From Dentipellis sp. KUC8613 (taxonomy: Eukaryota > Basidiomycota > Agaricomycetes > Russulales > Hericiaceae), in contig NSJX01000009.1 of assembly GCA_002286715.1 (NCBI GenBank), positions 559,966 through 623,965 on the forward strand: a stretch of 64,000 nucleotides of DNA. The letters are read 5' to 3'. The stretch's first letter is position 1; every line of letters begins with the position of its first letter. Under the pieces are notes generated by a model that was not told the origin of the DNA, made no database searches, and saw only the letters and a list, made by a program, of their open reading frames with translations. Shown here piece by piece: positions 23,301 to 33,027 of this stretch. A program made the translations under genes and the position numbers.

Positions 23301-23849
23301 TCATCGCTTCGGCAGTTCCTGTTGACGCTTGCCGAAGGAAGGGAACTGTCAACAGTCTCATGCGAACCGGAGGTCTGTATTCTGAATGTATCTGAGATGG
23401 AATAGGATTTGACCAATTATGCATAGATCTATCCATTTCAGTGCATTGAGCTCAAATTCCAGTCACGCGAAGATTGGAAGGAGGGTCGAGATCTCCTCCG
23501 GTGCAACCCCAACTTCAATGGACGGCCTCGCTTTGACTGTGTCATGATCAACACCGAACGTGCTGCGTCTTACGGCCGTCTTCAGTTCATTTTTATTTGT
23601 AGGCTTCCGTCCGGCACCAAACTCGACATCTGTCTTATCAGGGATCTCGAACCAAGCACATGGAAGCCCCGCACAAAGTGGGATGGCTGTCGAGTATTCC
23701 GCGAAGGGAAACTCATGTTTGTATTAGCCAAGTATCTCATTTGCGGCTGCCATATGATCCCGGCATTCGACAGTCCCAGTACGACGAAGTATTTCTATTT
23801 GAATGATCTAATCGATGGGGACATGTTCTTACGCTGCGAAAAGATGTAG
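20392..23849 (+). mobile_element. Plavaka-family DDE transposase gene
   Basis: Exons 20392-20593, 20642-20689, 20749-21173 and 21223 onward join in frame, and later exons continue to TAG at 23847-23849. The N-terminus has a CCHC-like finger (CRWCHEIKKARGMRNHESAC). Hallmarks of the Plavaka family follow: WRPFNNLADFEYAE, YYRDPWEEILDRVRD, the HVWSDGGRAS region, LPSEIRNGSGNGGG, the SIDHEEACKACG...CPRC knuckle, FWSIANSDPYAALSYDTLHSD, KWGKHLWPLL, DFPKQHAATHLPSDIRNKG and GFQREMKEAYRTTNFKD. The C-terminal part is LLRCNPNFNGRPRFDCV. Asp residues in SDGG and SIDH are plausible catalytic ligands. No clear frameshift was found, so it may be intact. Terminal inverted repeats were not identified. Confidence 0.85.
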
Positions 23850-24288
23850 TATAATAATAATAATATTCATTCTAAAGCATTGGTAGTGATCCCGACACGA
23901 TTTGGACACCGTTCTACCAGTGACAGCTCTCACAGCCCTGACCTGACCTGACCACCAGATGAGCAGGTCGACGACATGCCTGTTGATACCCGAGCAGCTA
24001 TCCCACAGGTCAGCCTGAATTCGCCAGACCTTTCAAGTTCCGCTACCGCTGTTCAGGTGGGAGCAAAAGTTCCGACAATCCTCTATAACTATAGCATGCG
24101 CACATCAGGCACTTTGAAGTTCTCAGGATTCAGTAAGGGTGCGTTTGGAAACCACTGCGATTCCAATTATGATACATATTATATGTGTAGGTGTAGATGT
24201 CCGTGGTGGAAATATAATACAGTATAGTACAGGCTATCCCCGGTGAGTTCAGATTGGTTCGCTATTGTTGTCTATCGGTCTATGAAGA
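23850..24288. other. Spacer after transposase, start of duplicated segment
   Basis: Immediately after the transposase stop is an AT-rich (TAA/TAATAA) stretch. From about 24100 the sequence becomes alignable with 50280 onward (shared runs GCGATTCCAATTAT and ACAGGCTATCCCC). These are the 3' flanks of the two microprotein genes. Confidence 0.5.
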
Positions 24289-24574
24289 TCACCAGAAGAC
24301 CTTCGCAGAGGGGATGTGCGACCGTGGCTTGGCGGCCATCAGAGCGCTGCAACATTCGTCAGTCAGCAACTTTTCATGCGAATGAAGAGGTATCAGCAGA
24401 ACTTACCTCGGCCTGCGGTACTGCGACAAGACGCCTGCGATGAGCATGGTCTCGAGTGTGGCAAAAAGGAGAAGAGCCTGTCAAAGAAGCAGTGTCAGTA
24501 CGATGGGTGCCCCAGTAAGTAGGTCCACTGCGACTTACGGGTCTCCGCGCAGTCATGGTGAGTCCGAGAGGCAT
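24289..24574 (-). CDS. Spliced 54-aa membrane microprotein, copy A
   Basis: Too short for ordinary gene finding but well supported by comparison with copy B (50452-50730). Exons on the minus strand: 24574-24539 (36 nt), 24477-24407 (71 nt), 24346-24289 (58 nt), total 165 nt; introns 61 and 60 nt with GTAAGT donors and CAG acceptors. The product starts MPLGLTMTARRP, has one hydrophobic segment (ALLLFATLETMLIAGVLS), then a basic tail (QYRRPSALMAAKPRSHI) ending KVFW. The two copies share exon lengths exactly; 12 codons differ silently and 3 change the residue (S/G, A/T, S/P). That points to selection on the protein. Topology suggests a single-pass membrane peptide with a positively charged side. 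I do not recognise the family. Confidence 0.72.
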
Positions 24575-25030
24575 TTTATAATGTGAGTTCGAACTTCGGT
24601 GAGAAGTGAGGATGTGTTTAGAAAGTGGAGTTGTAGGAGAAGATATGTGTGTGTCTAGGCGACTCCGAGTTCGAAGCTGCTGATGATGTCCTCCTCACCG
24701 CCGCAGGCAGCCCTTTATATACCGACTGGGCCCCCAGCCGCCGTCATAGCGTGCATCTGCAGCGCCCCATCGTTAGCCTCGCGATACGGACGCTGGAACG
24801 CACGAGATGCCCCCAGACGGCCGTCCAGACCCATCAGCGAGAGTATGGACGTCGACCGTCGACGCGGGTGAATGCAATGACTTCATAGGGGGAGGCGTCG
24901 ACTGTCCCAGACCGTTCCTGATGAACCTAATGAAAGGCCAGAACATGGACCGGATCAATGATCCATGCCGCGGGCGAGCTTCGTTTTGTTGCACAATGTC
25001 TATTATTATGTAAAGTCTGAAACATCATAA
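24575..25030. promoter_or_regulatory. Promoter of microprotein copy A, conserved in copy B
   Basis: The minus-strand TATATAAAGGG (24711-24721) is a good TATA box about 140 nt upstream of the start codon. The flanking ACTCCGAGTTCGAAGCTGCTG block (24662-24682) is repeated almost exactly in front of copy B. Similarity continues to the tRNA-Ala, including CCTAATGAAAGGCCAGAAC near 24927. Confidence 0.6.
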
Positions 25031-25110
25031 GGGCACATGGTGTAGTTGGTTATCACGCTCGCTTAGCATTCGACTGCGAGAGGTGTCCGGTTCAATTCCG
25101 GATGTGTCCA
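25031..25110 (+). tRNA. tRNA-Ala (AGC), 6-nt intron
   Basis: The acceptor GGGCACA pairs with TGTGTCC and includes the G3:U70 pair that identifies tRNA-Ala; discriminator A. Anticodon stem CTCGC/GCGAG, loop TTAGCA-T with a 6-nt intron (TTCGAC) after position 37. T-arm GGTTCAATTCC. Confidence 0.95.
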
Positions 25111-25302
25111 TTCACTTGCCTTTCTGAGAGTTTTTTTGTCCTCTTTTACTACTGCACTCAGCAGATTTATTGCATCACCCACGAGTTTGTGGATGTAAGG
25201 ACGAGTCGATGATTATATTTCCATAAGAAGCCCTCCAAGCTTCAACCTACATGACTTGATTATAGAACGACGAACGCTCGCTACGTGCACACCAGTGTCC
25301 TC

Positions 25303-26841
25303 TCACTGAACGACGACTCCGTCCGCCGTCCTGTTCCACCCCAACCACTCGTACTTCCACCCAAACACCTCGCCCGGCTTCGAGCCCTGGTATACCAGCA
25401 GCGAGCGGTGTTTCCCGGGCTGCTCATGGATGCCATCGAGCGCCTTCATGTCCGCCTCGTCCAACTTCACCAGCTATTGACGTATCGCAACCCAGCTCAG
25501 CACCAAGGCATCCGCGTGGAATAAAGGAGAATGCACACCGTGATGTTCGCCTTCATGCGCTCCGCGTTGGCGCTCTTCGGGATGGACACGGTCCCGCGCT
25601 GCACGCTCCAGCTGATGAGGATCTGCCCGACCGTCGTGCTGTACTTCTCCGCGAGCGTGGTGATCGTGGGGTCTGCGAAGAGCGCCGGGACCGAGCTGTC
25701 CTCAGACGGGGACGGCCGCTGGCCTGCACATCAAGCGAACTCGCACATGAGATAATATGAAAAGTGGAGCGAGCAAATGGGATGGCGCACCGAGCGGCGA
25801 GTACGCGGTCAGCAGGATCCCGCGCGCCTCGCAGAACGCCTTGAGCGCGTGCTGCGGCAGGTACGGGTGCAGCTCGACCTGGTTCGTCGCGGGCACGACC
25901 GTGCAGTGCGGCAGCAGCTGCGTGAGGGTCTTGATGGAGAAGTTGGACACGCCGATGGATTTCACTTTGCCTGCAGAGCATCAGTCTTGCTGCGGCTACA
26001 CTTTGGTGTTTGTGGACGGACGGTGGACGCACCGGTCTCGAGCAGCTTCTCCATTTCTTTCCAGGTGTCGACGATGGTAGGGTGCTCTTCCGGCGTGAGG
26101 ATCTTGCCTGGAGAGAGGGCGCTTTAGGTATGAGCGCGGCTGGACGGTGGGTGGTGAGGTAGGCATACCATCCACGATGGCATTTGGCCAGTGCATCAAG
26201 TAGAGGTCGATGTACTCGAGCCCGAGCTTCTTGAGCGATTCATCAAAGAGCTCGCGCACGCGGTTGTGTTCGAAGCTGTGCGGGTTCTCTTGAGGTGAGT
26301 AAACTAGCGCGGGGAGAAGCGCCGCGGGGGGCTCGCGCACCTGAGTTTGGTGGTCACGAAGAGCTCTTCTCTCGGGATGTCGGACTCGCGGAGTGCAGCG
26401 CCGACTTGCTCTTCGTTGCCTGTTACGCGCACATTTTAATATGCCTGCCCATTATTGAGGTCGGCCGTCTTCACGCACCATATCCAGCGGCCTGCACCAC
26501 AGACGCGGCGTCGGTCAGCGACTGCTGATAGGAGTGTAGTAAACCATAACGCACCGTGTCAAAGTGCCTGTACCCAGCCTGCAACGTGCTTCTGAGATCC
26601 AGCAGCCCGCGAACAGACTCGGATACCACGTACCGCCAACGCCTTTGTGCACATCTCCTTCACCAGCTCGCCGCCTCCCACCTGGCCCATCCAACACCTG
26701 CACGCGCAACGCGCCTTCGGCTTCAGCTTCAACCCGCACCGCAAGTCCCGCAACACAGTAAAGCAGAATGCGTACGCACCCCATGCCGATCGAAGGCACC
26801 TTCGCGCCGTTGTTGAACGTCAAGTACGGGATGTCCGCCAT
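25303..26841 (-). CDS. Aldo/keto reductase
   Basis: NADPH-dependent reductase of carbonyl compounds with the AKR barrel. From ATG at 26841: [21 protein letters not shown], then across introns [88 protein letters not shown], and a C-terminal [15 protein letters not shown]. The catalytic tetrad Asp-Tyr-Lys-His is visible in FDT, GYG, TTK and MHW. About ten exons, including very small ones: 26555-26578 (24 nt) and 26479-26491 (13 nt). The gene ends [20 protein letters not shown]. Substrate unknown; the motif order is that of the fungal glycerol/xylose reductase-like branch. Confidence 0.9.
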
Positions 26842-27535
26842 CGCAGCTTTCTTTCAAGTTCACTTTCTATCTGCTCAGTGCGCACTTATATCACGACGCC
26901 GTTGGTACGCTCGAGTCAACGAACTAGCGTCGTTGACGAGATGGCGACATAGATGATAGTGAACACGTACCTGCCGAGGCTGCGACGGATGTCCGATGGC
27001 CGACGTGGGCTTCCGATAAGTAAGTAGCAGCTTCAATTTATAAGAGCTCGAGGGCCCGGGAGGCGTTGACGTCATTCCAGCGCGAAGCCTGGGGGGGAAG
27101 AGGATTCAGTTGTCTCCGTTTGGGCGTGTACATGTGCTCATGGTGTATCTGGGAGCGAAGATGTTCCAGAGAACTCGGGTTTCTCAAGTGGTAACATGAT
27201 GCAGCTGCAACGAAAACAGCTCGGTACAAATATAAGCGCTCATCATGATGTCTGTGTCCGGCCCGGGCGCTTCCCGGTGACTCAAGCTGGCACAACGTCC
27301 TCCAGTCGTTGCCACCCAGTCAGCACCAGCTTGGCTCGGTATAACTTTTGAACGGGGTTATCTGCCTCAGCAGCGATCTTCGAGCAATCTCATGGGACAT
27401 AACAATCGCATATGTTATGAAGCCAAGCTACAGAAACAAAACGACGCAATAAACAGACTACAGTGCATCAAGATCGCAAGAAACGCGAACCATTTCAACT
27501 TCGAGAATCAAGGAATAGACAGAGTAAGAACGTCT
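26842..27535. other. Intergenic, includes left end of tandem duplication
   Basis: Promoter side of the aldo/keto reductase and 3' flank of the first DNase gene. The sequence GGCTCGGTATAA-TTTTGAACGGGG (27333-27357, one base differs) recurs after the second DNase gene near 30318. No gene is supported. Confidence 0.45.
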
Positions 27536-28786
27536 TCAATTGTTCTGCTGCGAGCCAGTCAAGGTGCCGCAATTGCGCGCGGCGACGGTGGTCGAGCAGT
27601 AGCCCGTCCCAGCGCCGCCGCCGAGGTTGAAGCTGACGGTGTACTGGCCGCCCGGGCCCACCGTGTTGCGGTATATGCCGGAAATCTTGCCTCCCTGGAC
27701 TAAAAATCGATAACATTGGTCAATATAGGAAAACGACCGACGGCGCAGGACAGGACGCAGAAGACTCACCGGAGTTCTGGCGGACAACCACACAGCCTGC
27801 AGCAGCCGCGGGGATGAGCTCGAAGTGTCGCGTCTCTGGATCTACGAGGCTACTTACGCGTGACGGCGGTGATGCGGCCCCCGGTGCCCGCTTGCTGACC
27901 CTGGATCGTGCTCGCGAACGGATACTCATCGCAGTTGTTGCCGGCGGGGTACGGCGGGTTGTGCAGCGCGCTGCACCGGTTCGGGCGCGACGACCCACAG
28001 GTGTTCTGCTGGCGCGCAGCCGTGCATGCTGCGGACGCACTGTTGCGCGTCAGCGTTGTCGGGTGGCCGCGACCTATAACTATAATCAGTGCTCTGACAT
28101 CGACTCAAAGACGGTTAAGGACGCACAGTTCACGCCATAACACATATTTTGCTGCCGTCCAACTCGAAAAGTGAGCAACTGCGACATTTACATGCAGCAA
28201 GGACTCTTACGCAGACTTCGGGCATGGGACTCGTCGCACTACAGTCGAATTCTAAGATCGGGAGCTGTCGCTGGACGATGCGCCAGCGGACGCCCTCGCC
28301 TGGGAGGAACGGCTCGGTGTCGTTGCCGTAGATGACGCGGATTTCCGGCTCGTCTTCTTCGGAGCGCGTGTCGAGGGCAACAGTTGATGACCCGGTGTCG
28401 CAGGCGTCGTCGCACCTGGCCGGCAGACGGGCGGCGTCAGCATATACGTAACTTGCAAGAGGGGAAGTTGGATGGAGAGGGGAGAGGAGGACGTACGGAT
28501 CGCAGGTTGTTTGCCTTGCTACTAGCTCATTGCGGCTGGATAATTCGGGAGGCGAGAGGCGAGAGGTCTTTCCTGCGAGCCACGTCAGAATTCGAGCGAG
28601 TGGTCTAGGAAGAGGATTCACTGACCTCCTTCACGAGCAGCGACCTTATAATCGGTGCTTAGCCGAACAGATCGCTACCACGGTGTCACGACATACCTCG
28701 CTCTCAGCATCGATCACAGGGCTGGCGAAAGCAGGCGCAACAGCGATGGAGGTGACAAGAAGTACGAAGAGGCGCGAATACAGCAT
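27536..28786 (-). CDS. Secreted NucA/NucB-type deoxyribonuclease, copy 1
   Basis: The signal peptide MLYSRLFVLLVTSIAVAPAFA is followed by a pro-region (VAAREG, LSSRNELVARQTTCDP), a beta-rich part (YGNDTEPFLPGEGVRWRIVQ) and the nuclease core GRGHPTTLTRNSAS, CGSSRPNRCSALHNPPYPAG, NNCDEYPFASTIQGQQAGTGG. The CDEYPFAS motif is the signature of the NucA/NucB DNase family. The C-terminus (QYTVSFNLGGGAGTGYC...GSQQNN) closes the fold. Six or more exons with short introns stay in frame. The likely role is extracellular DNA degradation for nutrients or against neighbours. Its tandem paralog is at 30531-31776. TATA-like CTTTTATATG occurs near 28858 on the promoter side. Confidence 0.82.
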
Positions 28787-29110
28787 GTTTGACTTGGTAG
28801 CGGTACAATCTTTGAATCAGAGGTGTTGAGGCCTAGACTCCCTTGAGTAACCCATAGTCTTTTATATGTCCCACCGGACTGGAAGTACTGTCTGGAAAAT
28901 ACTGGGGTCAGTCATGCGCCATCTTGTGATACGTGATGTTCGTATGGAAAACCGCCACTGCAGATCACAAGAGGAAAAGGAATGGAAGAAAGAGGACGTG
29001 TTTCACGCTGGCGCTGGGATTTTGGGGGTTCGATGACTCGGAGGATACTGCGCTGACAGTTGACTGCATAGAAATTGACGCAGTGGCAAACCACATAACC
29101 TGATGGTGAG
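28787..29110. promoter_or_regulatory. Promoter region of DNase copy 1
   Basis: Strongly similar to 31777-32060 upstream of copy 2, including a TATA-like box and a purine-rich GGAATGGAAGAAAGAGGA block. No gene is contained. Confidence 0.55.
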
Positions 29111-29810
29111 TCATGGGGCGGTGGTATACATTTGCAGGGGGGTCGCGAGGTTCCCGCCCAAGTGACGCTCATAGACTCGGCGCAACCTGTCAGATGAGGG
29201 ATTCATCTGCACGCGACAAGACCTGAACTGGGCACCAACAGACTGAATGTTTCTCTTATCCGGCAGGGCATTGAATCCTATCCCGGCACAAATGAACAAA
29301 CAGAGGACAGCGGGGTCCTGAGAAAACCTAAAGCTAGACGGTGTATGATATGTAAGCAAGGAACCGAGGATGCAGAGACTCGGAAGCACGCACGTGCTCA
29401 CCTTCGAATTCAATTTCTGGATAGACTCCTGCACGCTAGGACTGATGAGTGATGCCAGTAATGATGTACTACAAACCAGAGAATATGTCGTCGACTGACG
29501 CTCTGAGGGTATTCCTTAACGTGCATATGGGCGCCGTTTGCACCAGCGAGCTCCAAACCCCGTGCCATGTCAACAGACGCACGTTGTTTATTCCTGGAGG
29601 CCAGCGAGAACAGTCGCCAGTATGCAAGGGAAGACTTAACATGTTCTCCGGAAAAGAGGCGGAATCATTGAAGCACCTCAGGCCGTCTGCCAGCCTGTCA
29701 AGAACGAAATTTGAACGACCATACAGCGCCAGAGCCTGGCGCCAGCTCGAAAGACACTTGGCAACTTCGCCGGGAGGCTCGGGGGTCTGTAAGCTTTGTA
29801 GTTGGTGCAC
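29111..29810 (-). pseudogene. Degenerate/unknown gene of duplication unit 1
   Basis: Minus-strand frames give PEPPGEVAKCLSSWRQ, RSNFVLDRLADGLRC, FNDSASFPEN and, after a gap, SVQESIQKLNSK. These parts align to the region 32065-33027 of the second unit, where RSNCVLDRW and FSDSASFPND sit in a different frame from the preceding PEPPGQVSQ. The pair therefore looks like a duplicated gene with at least one frameshifted copy. I do not recognise the protein family, and the exon structure is uncertain. Confidence 0.35.
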
Positions 29811-30530
29811 TTAACCGCTCCGCCGTGGGAGGTGGGAGGTGTACTACAAGTCGGAATGATGTAGAGCGCTCGAGGCGACGAAGAGTTGAACTTGAACTTG
29901 ACGATGTCGAGGAGATCGGAGTTTCGTCGAGCGCCGGCTTTTGCCGCCCATGGTCACTTGTTCACTACCATCATCTATGCACCCTTCGGCAGCATATCGA
30001 CTACTAATACGACCGAGTGGCACAGAATAGAGTCATCGTATGCGGAAGTCAACGGTCTCCAAGCGTACATGAGTCATGCCAGGACCGGTAGTCAATTCTC
30101 CGCCCGGCTTGAATTAATTTATAAGAGGTCGAACAACATTCTGTAGAAGCAGCTACATCGCTAGCTCACTTTCCATGAGCATGCGCACATGCTGTTATTG
30201 CTCAATCAGAAAGCAGTAAGTACATATCTTTCGGCGAGGTGGCGTCCGTAGGGCTGTAACTACCTGCAGTCCGGACGCTTTCCAGTAACCCGTCGGAGTT
30301 AATATTGGCGCACCTTGGCTCGGTATAATTTTTGAACGGGGCTACCAGGCGCAGCAGCCGGCATTGAGAAAGCGCAAAACGTATAGATTGTACAAATCAA
30401 GCCACGCATACAGAACGGTTCAATGTAACGGTCACGAATGGTAAAAATTCGGGCGAAAGCGCCCCAGTTTCGAAAGAACGAAAGATAAGGAAGGGAAGAG
30501 AAAGAAGACGGAAAACGTTCCTAGTTGTTC
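29811..30530. other. Spacer between duplication units
   Basis: Contains the junction between the two tandem units and the 3' flank of the second DNase gene. Short open frames only; nothing supportable. Confidence 0.4.
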
Positions 30531-31776
30531 TGCTGGGAGCCGGTCAGGACACCGCAGTTGCGAGCAGCAGCCGTGGTCGCGCAGTAGCCCGTCCCAGTAC
30601 CGCCACCGAGGTTGAAACTGACAGTGTACTGGCCGCCCTGGGGCACCGTGCGGTACAAGCCCGAAATCTTGCCTCCTTGGACTGGTATTTCCAGTCAATA
30701 TCCGGCTGAAAAATAGTCAAGGCACGACTGAAAGGCTCACCAGAGTTCTGGCGGACAATGACACAGCCTGCATGCAGCCGCGGGGATGAGCTCGAGGTGT
30801 CGGGTTTCTGGATCTACGAGGCCACTTACGCGTGACGGCGGTGATGCGGCCCCCGGTGCCCGCCTGCTGGCCCTGAAGCGTGCTCGCGAATGGGTACTCG
30901 TCGCAGTTGTTGCCGGCGGGGAAAGGCGGGTTGAAGCGCACGCTGCACCGGTTCGGGCTCGAGGAGCCACAGCTGTTCTGCCGGCGCGCAGCGGCGCACG
31001 CCGTGGTCACGCTGTTCCGCGTTAATGTCGTCGGATGGCCACGGCCTATGGTGGCAGTCAGTACGTCCGCATCGACTCGCACAAGGGGCGGTCAGACACG
31101 CACAGTTCACGCCGTAGCACATGTTTTGCTGAAGGAGGCATGATCCGATTTAAAGCATGAGCGAGTGCGACAGGGATATGCGCGCGGGTGAGGAAGGGCT
31201 TACGCAGACTTCGGGGAGCGGGCTCGTAGCGCTGCAGTCGAACTCCAGGATCGGCAGCTGCCGCTTGACGATGCGCCAGCGCACGCCCTCACCTGGGAGG
31301 AACGGCTCGGTGTCGTTGCCATAGACGACGCGAATGTCGGGCGCAGACTCGGACTCGGAGCGGCTCTCGACGGCTGAGGTTGTGGTGGCGCCGACGTCGC
31401 ACGAGTCGTCGCATCTAGCCGTCAGATGAGAATCATCAGCGCAGGTTGAGGGGACACTGTGGTATGCGGGTGACGTACGGGTCGCAGGAGGATTGCCTTG
31501 CTACCTTGCTGGATACACCGAACAATTCGGGAGGTAGGAGACTCGATGTCTTGACTGCTTGCGGTATTAGGGCTCCAAGAAGTAAATCGAAAAAGTAGGC
31601 GACTAACCGCCTTCCTCACGAGCGGCGACCTTGCGAGTCAAGCGGTCAGAATACGAATTGTGGTCGAGGCATGATAAACGACAAACCTCGTTCTCAGCAT
31701 CGACCATAGGGCCGCCCAAGGCAGGCGCAGCCGCGATTGATGCGACAAGGAGCGCGAAGAGACGTGAATATAACAT
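30531..31776 (-). CDS. Secreted NucA/NucB-type deoxyribonuclease, copy 2
   Basis: Paralog of the 27536-28786 gene with the same exon plan. Signal peptide MLYSRLFALLVASIAAAPALG; pro-region LLPPELFGVSSKVARQSSCD; core GRGHPTTLTRNSVT, CGSSSPNRCSVRFNPPFPAG, NNCDEYPFASTLQGQQAGTGG; C-terminus SFNLGGGTGTGYCATT...GSQQNN. All family residues seen in copy 1 are kept, so both copies are probably active DNases. A TATA-like CTTTATATAC lies near 31864. Separate copies may allow higher dose or different regulation; that is inference. Confidence 0.82.
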
Positions 31777-32064
31777 ATTATCGAACTTGTTAGCGATGGG
31801 TGACGAGCGCAGGTGTCAGGCGAGAGGTGTTGAGGCCTGGCAACCTACTACGAAGTACCGAGCCTTTATATACTCTACGTCGGGCTGGAACTATTGCCTG
31901 AAATTTGTTGGGTCAGTCATGCTCGGTCCAATGGTACGTAACACCTGCGTGAAAAGTTGGGTGCTGAAGATCACGAGGAGAGAGCGAGGAATGGAAGAAA
32001 GAGGAAGTGTTTCACCCCGGCGCTGAGATTTGGGGTTCAGTGAGAATACCATCCTGACAGCGCT
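31777..32064. promoter_or_regulatory. Promoter region of DNase copy 2
   Basis: Counterpart of 28787-29110; both share the TATA-like box, GGGTCAGTCATGC and the purine-rich block. Conserved outside coding sequence. Confidence 0.55.
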
Positions 32065-33027
32065 TCAGTTGGCTGCAGAAAAGCTGCACATTGTCATGCC
32101 GCACAGCATGAGGGTGAATTTGTAGGCCGGCACAGAACTTCCTGGTAAAAGCAATGAAGTCGCGCTGTCTATACATAATCGATGCTCACTGATGTAGAGT
32201 ATTTCGTCAGGCAAAGGATCTCCGCAAGCCAACAAATGCCACAACAGCAACACGTTTCTCGCATTGAATACAGTTGCCATATTGTCGAACCACGTTCCAA
32301 CATTGTCATACAGGAAAAGTACAACAAGGTCCTGTGACGAGCTGAAAAGCTGAAGGCGTACGGCACGTCAACAATGGAACAAGAATACACACGCTCGTGC
32401 TTACCTTCCATGCACATTGTAGGCTCCTGTACGCTAGGATGAAATGGCTACCAAGTCAGTGACGCACGGCGAATCAGAGCAGGCCCCAAATGCCGACTTC
32501 TGCGTTTTTTGGGGTCCACTCCAGACGCTCGCCGAAGTCTGCCATTGATAGGCCGCAGGTGTGTACACCTGCTATGGCTATGGCTGTTGTATATAGAAAC
32601 CCGCCGTTTCTGCATTGATCCAATCACCGAGTCACCGTGCACGACCTAGCTAAAACAGCATGTATAAATAAACACTTACATTTTTTATCATTCGGAAATG
32701 AGGCGGAATCACTGAAGCACGGCGCCTCGAGCCATCTATCAAGAACACAATTTGAAAGACCTTGCAGCTCCAGCGGTAGGTCGAAATGAATGCGTACTGC
32801 GAAACTTGTCCGGGAGGTTCGGGAAACCCTGTCAGCTCCAGAAGTAATGCATCGTCATGAGATGTGTGTTCGAGTTCGGCGAGGTGGAGCAAGCCATTCG
32901 AAGCAACTTGGACAACGCTAGGGTTGGGCCGCCAGCGCTGAACCATGTTGATGACCGTCACGGTTTGAGCAGACCAGATGAAGGCCGCGCAGTACTTCCC
33001 GGCGCCCGGGCCGGCTCTCGCCGCCAC
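32065..33027 (-). pseudogene. Degenerate/unknown gene of duplication unit 2
   Basis: An open frame from 33027 reads MAARAGPGAGKYCAAFIW, then HLAELEHTSHDDALLLELTG and FPEPPGQVSQ; homology to unit 1 then shifts by one base (a net single-nucleotide deletion relative to unit 1). A later exon-like part (SSSQDLVVLFLYDNVGTWFD) aligns with SFRFSQDPAVLCLFICAG of unit 1. A broken gene is the simplest reading; an unusual intron could also explain the frame change. Confidence 0.35.

Larger units (their letters stand above)
24100..25110 (+). repeat. Segmental duplication, copy 1 (microprotein + tRNA-Ala)
   Basis: Collinear with about 50280-51285: 3' flank, microprotein gene, promoter and tRNA-Ala are all in the same order and spacing (offset about 26.16-26.18 kb). 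Similarity stops at the tRNA 3' end in both copies. Noncoding parts are much more diverged than the exons. Confidence 0.75.
27310..29830 (-). repeat. Tandem duplication unit 1
   Basis: A unit of about 3 kb, with the DNase gene, its promoter and a degenerate upstream gene, is repeated at about 30310-32850 in the same orientation. Offsets at the 3' flank, start codon and upstream gene are about 2.99-3.05 kb. Shared promoter runs include GGAATGGAAGAAAGAGGA and GGGTCAGTCATGC. Confidence 0.7.
30310..32850 (-). repeat. Tandem duplication unit 2
   Basis: Second copy of the unit described at 27310-29830, same strand and order: 3' flank, DNase gene, promoter, degenerate gene. Divergence is moderate in noncoding DNA. 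Confidence 0.7.

Noticed and set aside
17857..23890. CACTAC (about 17857) and GTAGTG (about 23883) as CACTA-like termini of the mobile block
   Set aside because: Only six bases match as an inverted pair; the adjoining sequence does not continue the repeat and no target-site duplication was seen.
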